In this document: positions 7,404 to 14,587 of the stretch, in pieces
Position numbering within the stretch: the first letter of the stretch is position 1
How the letters are laid out: each line of letters opens with the position of its first letter
Source: Streptosporangium album
GTDB taxonomy: Bacteria > Actinomycetota > Actinomycetes > Streptosporangiales > Streptosporangiaceae
Assembly (NCBI RefSeq): GCF_014203795.1
Contig: NZ_JACHJU010000001.1
Span: 3,100,001 to 3,164,000 of the forward strand
Reading direction: 5' to 3'
DNA: 64,000 nucleotides
Made by a program: the position numbers and the translations under genes
Notes under the pieces: model-generated
Database searches by the model: none
Seen by the model: the letters and a program-made list of their open reading frames with translations, nothing else
Told to the model about the DNA's origin: nothing

Positions 7404-8468
7404 TCAAAGACGCTCGGTGGATTCAGGCTGAGTGTAGACATCCATGGTCATCGAGATCTGCGAATGGCGCAGGATGCGCATCGCCACCCGAGGGTGGACG
7501 TCGAGGGCGGCCAGAAGCGAGGCGCAGGTGTGCCGGGTGTCGTGGACTCGGATGCGGGAGACACCCGCCTTGCGGCATTGAACCTCGAAGGATCGGTTGA
7601 AGTTACGCGGCTCGATCGGCGTGCCGTTCCTCGTGGTGAAGACGAGATCGGAGTCCTTCCACTTCGCCCCAGCGGCCTTGCGGGCCTCCTCCTGAATTCG
7701 CTGGCGGTGTCTGAGCGCAGTGATGCACAGGCCGAGCAGCGGAAGCGATGCGGTGGAGTCGTCGGTCTTGGTCGTCTCGCGGTGGAGGAGCTCTCCCCTG
7801 ATGCGGTTGAGCTCTCGAGAGATCCACACTTGTTCTCCACCGAGGTCGATGCAGTCCCAGGCGAGCCCGAGCACCTCGCCCCGCCGCAGGCCCAGAACGA
7901 GGATCAACACGTAGGCCGCGTAGAGCGGGTCATCCTCCGCTCGCAGGTGTTCGAGGAACTTCCGCGCCTCGTCGACGCCCCATGCCACGTGCTGGCGCTT
8001 CTTCTTGGTCTTGCTCGGGCTGGGCAGGGTGGTCAACGCCGCGACGTTCTTGGAGATCAGCTCTTCCCGGATGGCGTTGCTGAGCGCGGAACGCAGGACG
8101 CGGCGGATGCCCGCGATCGTGCTCCGGGACGGATATCCCTTGCAGCATTTTCCGGTGGCGCAGCATCGCCGTTTGGCCTCCGCTCGCCGGTGATCCTTCT
8201 TCTGGTCACAGCAGGTGCAGAGGGTGACCAGCGTGTTCAGCCACGTCTGAACCTCGCGGACCGTGAGCTTGTCGAGCCGCTTCTTGCCCAGGCCAGGGAC
8301 GATGTAGAGCCGCACCAGCGGCTCATAGGCCACGTAGGTCGTCGGCTCCAGGTTGGGTTCGATCACATCGGCGAGCCAGCGCGTCAGGTACGCGGCAAGG
8401 GTGGGGTGCTTGGTCGGCACCGGCCGGACACACGGGTATGAGTTCGTCAGCGCCGAGCACCTGGACAA
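7404..8468 (-). pseudogene. AICE-type tyrosine integrase, truncated at both ends
   Basis: A 354-residue frame encodes a phage-type tyrosine recombinase. The core-binding domain has LGKKRLDKLTVREVQTWLNT. A Cys-rich insert follows (CTCCDQKKDH, then RRCCATGKCC), as in many actinomycete element integrases. The catalytic domain shows LVLGLRRGEVLGLAW (Arg), VHDTRHTCASLL (HxxR), ILRHSQI (His) and DVYT (Tyr). After the tyrosine the normal C-terminal helix is replaced by PESTERL next to the IS1380 end. The N-terminal arm-binding region is replaced by unrelated residues at the junction with a kinase fragment. Activity is doubtful; it probably once mobilised an element using the tRNA-Arg site. Confidence 0.75.
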
Positions 8469-8895
8469 ACTGCGCGACGCGGGGCGTCTGCTGGTCGAGA
8501 CCCGCCGCTACGGCAACGTCTACGCTATCGACCGCCAGGCCATCGAAGACCGCCACGCCGCCGGCTACGTCCCCGTCACGCACATGGGCAACATCCGCGA
8601 TCTGCGCCGACTCATCGGCACGGTTCCCGACTCCTGGCTTCGCGTACTGCTGTGGGTGCCGCGCGAGGTCACCGAACAGCGCTCCCAGGCCCGCGGGGAC
8701 GCCGACACCAGTAAGCGCCTGACCGCGTGGGACGAGACCCTCGCCGACCTGGAGGCCAACACCGACGCCGGGTTCTTTCATCTCCGTATCCATACCGACC
8801 AGCTCAGCCCCGAGGGCGCAGCGAAGGAGATCACGAGCGCCTACGATCAGTTGCGAACGGCCGGGCGTCTTCGCGAGGAGGCATGCCCCCCGTGA
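8404..8895 (+). pseudogene. Guanylate-kinase-like protein, N-terminus lost
   Basis: From about 8418 the frame reads VGTGRTHGYEFVSAEHLDKL, then ETRRYGNVYAIDRQAIEDRH and GYVPVTHMGNIRDLRRL, the nucleotide-binding and lid parts of a guanylate/nucleoside-kinase-like P-loop protein. The P-loop itself and about 30 preceding residues are missing, and the open frame simply continues into DNA antisense to the integrase start. Two genes thus lost their 5' ends at one junction near 8400-8440. Homologues occur beside AICE replication genes. Confidence 0.65.
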
Positions 8896-9043
8896 GCCGC
8901 GCCGCCACCTCCGACGGGATCAGATCCAACCGCCACCAGGTCCCGCAGTCGAAGCACCTCGCCCCCGTCCACACTCCGTCCAGGTCCGACGTCCATGACA
9001 CCGACCCGTGCGAGCATCCAGCGAAGGAGAGCCGCCCCGTCAC
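8831..9043 (-). CDS. Small hypothetical protein with CxxC motif
   Basis: A 70-residue protein starting at GTG 9043, chosen because an ideal AGGAGGTG ribosome site lies seven bases upstream; longer upstream starts have none. It contains GCSHGSVSWTSDLDGVWTGA and RCFDCGTWWRLDLIPSEVAA, so Cys10, His12 and a CxxC pair could bind zinc. Its 3' end overlaps the kinase fragment convergently by 65 bp. It resembles accessory proteins of actinomycete integrative elements; function unknown. Confidence 0.55.
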   Translation of the reverse strand: MTGRLSFAGCSHGSVSWTSDLDGVWTGARCFDCGTWWRLDLIPSEVAARLTGGMPPREDARPFATDRRRS

Positions 9044-9337
9044 CCTTCCACCTCCTGCGGCAACCACGTGATCGTTGGGGTTCCCATGTCTCCCCCGCCC
9101 CTGTCGGACCGCAGTACGGCCGGTGTCTCCGCTCTCGGAAGCCGGTCTCATCTACGGGGGCGCGCAGAGCGGTGTCCAACGGGGTGATTGAACACCGCTC
9201 CCAGAGGCCAGACCCGAGATCGGGTCACCACCGGTGGCAGTCGTCGAGGAGCGGGGGAGCAGAAGCCGGGAACCGCTTAGGATGATCCCCAGCAGGCGGG
9301 GCGACGAGATCCCTCTAATCTGTCGCCCCGCCCGACT

Positions 9338-9625
9338 TCAGCAGGCGTGCCCGGACAGCACCGCCGTCCAGGTTGCCTGAGCTTCGTTGATCGACATGAG
9401 CGCAGTTTCTTGGATCTGCGGCGCGCGGTCGAGCTGCACTGTCCGACGCAGGAACGCCCGTCCACCGCCGACGCACAGCTCATAGACCGTCGCCCGGCAC
9501 GAGCAGGTCCAGGCCATTGGCCGCACCCGCGCCAGCGACCGGTACGGCCCCTGCCACACCAACCGCACATGATCACGCTGTCGCATCGCCACATGCGGAC
9601 TCAAGCACTCGCTCACTGCGGCCAT
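9338..9625 (-). CDS. Hypothetical AICE-associated protein
   Basis: A 95-residue frame starting MAAVSECLSPHVAMRQRDHV, with a CSCRATVYELC segment that may hold a metal. The start at 9625 overlaps the end of the upstream gene by 13 bp, indicating translational coupling. No known domain was recognised. The pair with 9613-9936 and the divergent GntR gene form a small cluster of the kind seen in AICE regulatory regions. Confidence 0.55.
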   Translation of the reverse strand: MAAVSECLSPHVAMRQRDHVRLVWQGPYRSLARVRPMAWTCSCRATVYELCVGGGRAFLRRTVQLDRAPQIQETALMSINEAQATWTAVLSGHAC

Positions 9626-9936
9626 GCGCCGCCCTCTTCCGGCGCCGTGTGCTCCCGGCGAAGGTCGGCGTAGCGCAGGGCGACCCGGCGCGCGGCCTGG
9701 ACGGGCTCCAATGCTGGATGCCAGGCATAGATCGGTCGTCGTTGACGAGCGTTCCACTCGGTCCGCCACCAGAACCGCTGTCCGTCGCACCAGACAAGGA
9801 GTCCCGCCCACACCGCGACCACTGCCAGACCGTACCCGTCGTGAACATCGGCAGTGATCTCATGTTGGGCTAAAGCATCACGAAGCTCCTCAGCCGCATC
9901 TACCGCTCCCGTTTCGTCGAGTGAGGTTGTGACCAC
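9613..9936 (-). CDS. Hypothetical AICE-associated protein
   Basis: A 107-residue acidic protein (MVTTSLDETGAVDAAEELRD...) with central WAGLLVWCDGQRFWWRTEWN and C-terminal PALEPVQAARRVALRYADLR. It is probably soluble and has no catalytic motif. It is the first gene of a two-gene minus-strand unit divergent from the GntR regulator at 10085, with about 150 bp of AT-richer shared upstream DNA. Function unknown. Confidence 0.6.
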   Translation of the reverse strand: MVTTSLDETGAVDAAEELRDALAQHEITADVHDGYGLAVVAVWAGLLVWCDGQRFWWRTEWNARQRRPIYAWHPALEPVQAARRVALRYADLRREHTAPEEGGAWPQ

Positions 9937-9959
9937 GACTTACCTCCTGTCGGCGTCGC

Positions 9960-10080
9960 GCCCAGCATAAGCAATCTTTACTACCCCTGCCTACCCTTCA
10001 CCATTTTTTCCTACTCATGACGACCGGTACGCCTCGTAACGTCTGTTGACCTGGGGCTACCGGTCGCTTCCTATCGTTTG
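9960..10080. promoter_or_regulatory. Divergent promoter region between AICE genes and GntR regulator
   Basis: The 148-bp gap is locally AT-rich and pyrimidine-rich. CCTAC/CTACC words recur (about 9978, 9989, 10010 and 10057), as does a CCGGT core at two sites (10024 and 10059). A TTGACC (10047-10052) followed by TATCGT about 20 bp later is a weak promoter candidate for the GntR gene, whose start is close behind. The repeated half-site suggests autoregulation. Confidence 0.35.
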
Positions 10081-10084
10081 TGCT

Positions 10085-10378
10085 GTGATCCACTTCCGGC
10101 CTGATCAGCCCAAGTCAGAGCAGGTTCTCGCCGAGATGCGTCGACGCATTCAGACCGGCGACTACAAGCCCGGGTATCCCGTCCCGGGAGAGCCCCGCAT
10201 GGCCGAAGAATTCGGAATCGCCCGACGAACTGCCCGTAAGGTGATCAACGCCCTCATTGCCGATGGACTGGTCTACACCGTCCGCAATATTGGGACGTTC
10301 GTCGCCGACTCCAAGACCGGCGGACCACCCGAGCACATCGGGCCCGGAGACGACGACCAGGATCAGCCCGAAGGCTAG
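10085..10378 (+). CDS. GntR-family transcriptional regulator (KorSA-like)
   Basis: A 97-residue protein starting at GTG 10085 (VIHFRPDQPKSEQVLAEMRR). The GntR winged helix is clear: residues about 10-75 include IQTGDYKPGYPVPGEPRMAE and EFGIARRTARKVINALIADG, then VYTVRNIGTFV in the wing. There is no ligand-binding C-terminal domain, only a short acidic tail, as in the small GntR repressors of actinomycete conjugative elements that restrain transfer. Such regulators usually control their own gene and neighbouring excision/replication genes; here those partners are absent. Confidence 0.8.
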   Translation: MIHFRPDQPKSEQVLAEMRRRIQTGDYKPGYPVPGEPRMAEEFGIARRTARKVINALIADGLVYTVRNIGTFVADSKTGGPPEHIGPGDDDQDQPEG

Positions 10379-11560
10379 TCCTGTTTTCCGCACGTGGAGG
10401 TGACTGAGATCTCGGGCGTTGATGTTGATCGCAGGCCGGTCGTGGCGGTATGACCTGAAGCTTGTGAGACAACGTGCGCAGTGGGGTGCCCAGAGTGTGG
10501 AGAAGATGCTCGGGGCGTTGCCGGTGGTGGCCGATTTCTGCACCAGGTTGCGGATCCGGGAGATCGTGGATGAGGCCTGCCCGGTGCGTGACCTGGCCGA
10601 ACTCACTCATGGTCAGGTGATCGAGGTGTTGATCGCCAACCGGTTGACCTCGCCGTCTCCACTGGTCCATGTGCAGGACTGGGCGCGGGCGTGGGCGGTG
10701 GCCGAAGCCTTCGGCGTCGAGGCGGACCTGCTCAACGACGACCGGATCGGCCGGGCATTGGACGCGATCGCCCCCCACCTCGACCACATCGCGGGATCGG
10801 TCGGCCTGGCCGCGATCGAGGCGTTCGGCATCGATGTCACCCGGATGCACTGGGACATGACCTCGATCTCGCTGCACGGCGACTACGAACAGGCCGAACA
10901 GGGATTCGCGGCACCGAGGTTCGGCCACCCCAAAGATCGCCGCACGGATCTGAAGCAGATCCAGGCCGGCATCGCGGTCTCCGGCGACGGCGCGATCCCG
11001 GTGTTTCACCGGGCCTTCGACGGCGGCGCGGGCGAGGTCGGGCAGGTCGTCGGCGCGATGAAGCGGTTGCAGCGACTGGCCTCCCGCCGTGACCTGCTGA
11101 TGATCGGCGATTCCAAGCTGATCTCGTACGCGAACCTGGTGGCGATGCATCAGCAGCGGGTGAGCTTCATCGCCCCGGCGTCCAAGGCCTACGTGCCGGC
11201 CACGCAGTTGGCCGGGCTGAGCGTGGAGGTGGCCACCGCCGTCGACTACGTCGCTCAGCGTGATCAGGCCAAACCCGTCGATCAGCGTGGATCATGGCAT
11301 GTGCTGGAGGACACGCTGGAGCTGGCCGGCCCCCGGAAGAAGGACCCGCTCCTCACCCTGCGGCGGATCTTCGGGCATTCCTCCGCCCGGGCGCAGGCCG
11401 CGGCCGGAGCTCGGGCTCTGAAGCTGTCGCGGGCCCGTGAGGATCTCAACCGGCTGCAACGCGGGCTGGGATCGCGGCATTACCCGACCGCGGAGAAGGT
11501 CGCCGCCAAAATCGCCGTCATCAGCACGCAGCGGCGGGTCGGCGCCTATCTGATCACTGA

Positions 11561-12558
11561 GTCATTGTCAGCAACCGGCGTTCACGCTGGGTGACAGCTG
11601 CTTGTGAGCTTGCTCCCGGTGGAAGAGGACGAGCGCCGCGGCGACGATACCGCCGATCTTCCAAGGGCACTTGCTGACGTTCCGCAGTGCCTTGAACCGC
11701 ATCTTGAGCTGGGCGTTCGCTCGTTCGGCGAGGGCTCGGAGCGCACCGTGGACCTTGTTGTACTGGATCTGATCGTCGGTGAGTGTGCCACCCCGAGACC
11801 TCTTGTACGGCAGGCGAAACCCCATACCCGCATCGACGTAGCCGAGGTCGGCCAACGTGATCAGCCCGTCCTCGGCGGCCTTGGCCAGCGGGTCGAGGAG
11901 GCCGTGCAGGCGGGCACAGGTGAGATCGTGTTCACGGCCGGGCCGTACCTCAGAAGTCCACAGCGGGTCGCCGCCGGGGCTGGACAGGACCTGAATGTTG
12001 CCGCCGTGCTGCTTGTGTTTTCCACTCCACCACAGGTCGGCGCCGTTCGGGCCCAGGGCGCGGCAGCGGTCGGTTTCGATCAGCGTGCCATCCAGATGCA
12101 GGCGGGTGTAGCCGGCGGCCTTCGCCGCCGTGAGCGCCTCCTGTAGCGTCGGCGCCTGGGCCTTCAATACGGTGACCCCTTCTTCGACGTACCGATCACA
12201 GGTCGCGTGCGAGATGGCGTTATCGGCGGCCGGCCGGGCGATCCGAGCGCCGTCCACCAGCCAGCGGATGATCAGAACGGCCTGCTTGAACTCGCCCAGC
12301 GCCCGAGTGCCCGCGCGGGTGCGGCGCCGTACCCGCTCGGCGCGCAACAGCCCGGCCAGAAACAGCACAACCTCGCGCGGCATGTCCAACTCGGCTGTAT
12401 AGGTGATACTGGAGGTCACGTGAAGCCCTTGTGTGCGGTGCGGTGGATCCTTCGACAAGACCCACCCCTACCAGGGGCTTCACGCTTTTCTCTACTTGAT
12501 CACTCCCACGCCCGCCGTGATCGGCTACACACGGTCATCGACCGTTGCTGACAACGTC
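11561..12558 (-). mobile_element. IS5-like insertion sequence inside the IS1634 transposase
   Basis: A 998-bp element with inverted ends sharing TTGTCAGCAAC is flanked by the direct repeat TCACTGA (11554-11560 and 12559-12565; an eighth base G also matches). Excising it rejoins the IS1634 reading frame exactly. The length of the apparent target duplication is unusual for IS5-type elements, so the true ends could differ by a few bases. Confidence 0.75.
11568..12419 (-). CDS. DDE_Tnp_4-type (IS5-like) transposase
   Basis: A 283-residue transposase starting at GTG 12419 (VTSSITYTAELDMPREVVLF). An N-terminal helix-turn-helix includes ADNAISHATCDRYVEEGVTV. The DDE domain has YTRLHLDGTLIETDRCRALG (Asp), KHKQHGGNIQVLSSPGGDPL, LITLADLGYVDAGMGF (Asp) and ALRALAERANAQLK (Glu). 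It is full length and uninterrupted. A paralogue with the same layout lies at 13166-13993. Confidence 0.88.
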   Translation of the reverse strand: MTSSITYTAELDMPREVVLFLAGLLRAERVRRRTRAGTRALGEFKQAVLIIRWLVDGARIARPAADNAISHATCDRYVEEGVTVLKAQAPTLQEALTAAKAAGYTRLHLDGTLIETDRCRALGPNGADLWWSGKHKQHGGNIQVLSSPGGDPLWTSEVRPGREHDLTCARLHGLLDPLAKAAEDGLITLADLGYVDAGMGFRLPYKRSRGGTLTDDQIQYNKVHGALRALAERANAQLKMRFKALRNVSKCPWKIGGIVAAALVLFHREQAHKQLSPSVNAGC

Positions 12559-13002
12559 TCACTGAGGTCGGGACCGATCCGGCCACCGGTAAGCCCACGT
12601 TGACCTGGGAGCTCAGCCAAGAGGCGATCGACGCCGAAGCCGCAGCCGACGGCTGGTACGCCTTGTTGTCCAACCTTGATCCCGGCCAGGCCGATGCCGC
12701 GCAGGTCCTGCTGCTGTACAAAAAGCAGGAATCGGTCGAGCGCCGCTACGCGGCGTTCAAGGGGCCGCTCGCCGTGAGCACCCTCTACCTGAAAGGAACG
12801 ACGCCTGCTATATCTGGACCCTCCGTATTACGTCAAGGGCGAAGGGCTTTACGACAATTTCTATCAACATGCGGACCATGTAATGGTCGCCGAGGCAATT
12901 CATCGCACAGGCGGCCCTTGGATTGTCTCATACGATGCCGCGCCCGAGATTTTAGATCTATATAAGGGATGCGAATCACTACGTTACTCGCTGGGCTACA
13001 GT

Positions 13003-14012
13003 GAGGTGATCTCAGCAAGATCAATAAGGGCGGTTGTGATTCGATGTCTTCAAAGCGACGCCGACAGACATGAATCGGGATGGATCGCGATCCCCCTGAA
13101 ATAGGCGTGGAGCTTTCGGTAGAAGAGGTCTCACCACAAGTCTTCTTCAGCCCAGAAAGCCCCACGTGATCACCTATCGTGCCACGCTCGACGTCCCTCG
13201 GGAACTGGTTTGCCATCTCTCCCTGCTGCTGGCGGCCGAACGCCGCCGACTGGGCACCCGTTCGGGTTCCAGGGCTCTGACCTGTTTTGAGCAGGCGGTG
13301 ATGGGATTGCGCTGGTTCCGCGACCGCACCGACCGGGCCGCCCTCGGCCGCGACCACGGCATCTCCCGCGCCACCGCCTACCGCTACATCGACGAGGTCA
13401 TCGACGTCCTGGCCGACCAGGCACCCGACCTGCACCACGCCTTGCAACGCGCTGTCGACGAGGGCCTCACCCACCTGATCCTGGACGGCACCGTCATCGC
13501 CACCGACCGCTGCCGGGAGAAGACCATCAGCGTCAAAGGCGAACCCATCGACCTGTGGTACTCCGGAAAGGCCCACCACCACGGCGGCAACATCCAGGCC
13601 CTGTCCGCGCCCTGCGGCCTGCCGCTGTGGGTGTCCGAGGTCGAACCCGGATCGGTTCACGACCTGACCGCCGCCCGCGCACACGTCCTGGGAGCGTTGT
13701 ACAAGGCCGCCGCCGACGGGCTGCCCACCTTGGCCGACTCCGGCTACGACGGCGCCGGCATCGGCATTCTCACCCCGGTCAAACAACCCTCCGACGGCCG
13801 GCCCCTCGACCTCGACACCCGCACCCGCAACGCACTCCTGCGCGCCCTGCGCTGCCTGGGAGAACGAGGCTTCGCCCTGCTCACACAACGCTGGCGCACC
13901 CTCCAGCGCATCACCGCCAGCCCCAGCAGAATCGGCGACATCGTCAAAGCCGCGCTCGTTCTCACCCATTTCGAACACGGCTACTTGAAATGAAAGTCGC
14001 TGAGATCACCTC
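13003..14012 (+). mobile_element. IS5-like insertion sequence inside the adenine methylase
   Basis: A 1010-bp element has perfect 14-bp terminal inverted repeats GAGGTGATCTCAGC (13003-13016 and 13999-14012) and a 3-bp target duplication AGT (13000-13002 and 14013-14015). Removing the element and one AGT restores the methylase frame. Intact ends and transposase suggest it may still be mobile. Confidence 0.9.
13166..13993 (+). CDS. DDE_Tnp_4-type (IS5-like) transposase
   Basis: A 275-residue transposase starting at GTG 13166 (VITYRATLDVPRELVCHLSL). The helix-turn-helix DHGISRATAYRYIDEVIDVL is followed by the DDE core: GLTHLILDGTVIATDRC (Asp), GKAHHHGGNIQALSAPCG, GLPTLADSGYDGAGIG (Asp) and LRCLGERGFALLTQRW (Glu). 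It is related to but clearly diverged from the copy at 11568-12419, so they are separate elements. It is complete within its own IS ends. Confidence 0.9.
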   Translation: MITYRATLDVPRELVCHLSLLLAAERRRLGTRSGSRALTCFEQAVMGLRWFRDRTDRAALGRDHGISRATAYRYIDEVIDVLADQAPDLHHALQRAVDEGLTHLILDGTVIATDRCREKTISVKGEPIDLWYSGKAHHHGGNIQALSAPCGLPLWVSEVEPGSVHDLTAARAHVLGALYKAAADGLPTLADSGYDGAGIGILTPVKQPSDGRPLDLDTRTRNALLRALRCLGERGFALLTQRWRTLQRITASPSRIGDIVKAALVLTHFEHGYLK

Positions 14013-14153
14013 AGTGCGGCCAAAGCCAGCTTGGGAACTGAAGTGATGTTTTTTTCTCCAGATCTTGTTCAGCCCGATGTACTCTCTGTTTCCGGCATTT
14101 CAAACCAGACGGTTTTGGATGCCAGGGATTCGTTGCAGCCTGAACTCTGGTAG

Positions 14154-14587
14154 GTCACCGTTTCATTGGCCGGTACTCCTAGTTGAGGGAAGCCGAGGGC
14201 GATCAGCATATTAATTCTGCCGCGCCGCTTCCGGTGCTCGGGCCTGGCGGCCCTGTGCTCCGGGTCGGGTGTCTTGCCACCGGATGACGGGGGTCTCTCT
14301 GTACACGCTAGGGAATCGGTAGACACCCGTACGTAGCGTGCACGGTAATCACCGTGAAAGGCGTGGCGTGAATATCTCTCTCTGATGCGAGAAGTACGCG
14401 GGATGGCCAGATTAACAGCACCAGACGAGTTGGGCTCGCATCCAGGTCGGACCTAGTAAGCCAAAGGCGCGGTCACCGATCTCCTAATTCAGACGCCATT
14501 CATCGTGACCGAACTTCACTGGTTGCGTGAGTTGAGTTCGTGGTGATCGCTGACTTCGCTACCGCCGCGCAAGACTGAATGATCGCT
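14154..14587. other. Intergenic stretch without a supported gene
   Basis: This 434-bp gap follows the methylase remnant and precedes the 3' end of the OLD nuclease. It contains the second copy of the dispersed repeat (14228-14296). No open frame here has conserved motifs or a ribosome site. It probably represents decayed element DNA. Confidence 0.5.
14228..14296. repeat. Dispersed short repeat, copy 2
   Basis: This copy matches 1122-1187: CTTCCGGTGCTCGGGCCTGG followed by CGGCCCTG is identical, and after a 4-base insertion the tail CTTGCCACCG matches again. The same DNA thus occurs at both ends of the mobile cluster, 13 kb apart. Confidence 0.6.

Larger units (their letters stand above)
10419..12797 (+). 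pseudogene. IS1634-family transposase, split by another IS and 3'-truncated
   Basis: The first part (10419-11561) encodes about 380 residues with LLNDDRIGRALDAIAPHLDH, FGIDVTRMHWDMTSISLHGD (Asp) and RRDLLMIGDSKLISYANLVA (Asp), typical of IS1634. The frame is cut after YLITE by a 998-bp IS. It resumes in register at 12567 with VGTDPATGKPTLTWELSQEA, then LLYKKQESVERRYAAFKGPL (Glu region). At about 12797 it fuses to a DNA methylase fragment, so the C-terminus and right IS end are lost. The left IS end probably lies near 10381. The element is dead. Confidence 0.85.
12800..14153 (+). pseudogene. DNA adenine methylase (D12 class) remnant, interrupted by an IS
   Basis: From about 12800 one frame reads LLYLDPPYYVKGEGLYDNFY, the DPPY catalytic motif and following region of a D12-class N6-adenine methyltransferase, then HRTGGPWIVSYDAAPEILDL. 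The frame is cut at 13002 by an IS and resumes after it, once the AGT duplication is removed, as YSAAKASLGTEVMFFSPDL to a TAG at 14151-14153. The N-terminal half, with the SAM-binding loop, is missing because the IS1634 fragment abuts it. It is nonfunctional twice over. Such methylases usually belong to restriction-modification or phage-like loci. Confidence 0.85.
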
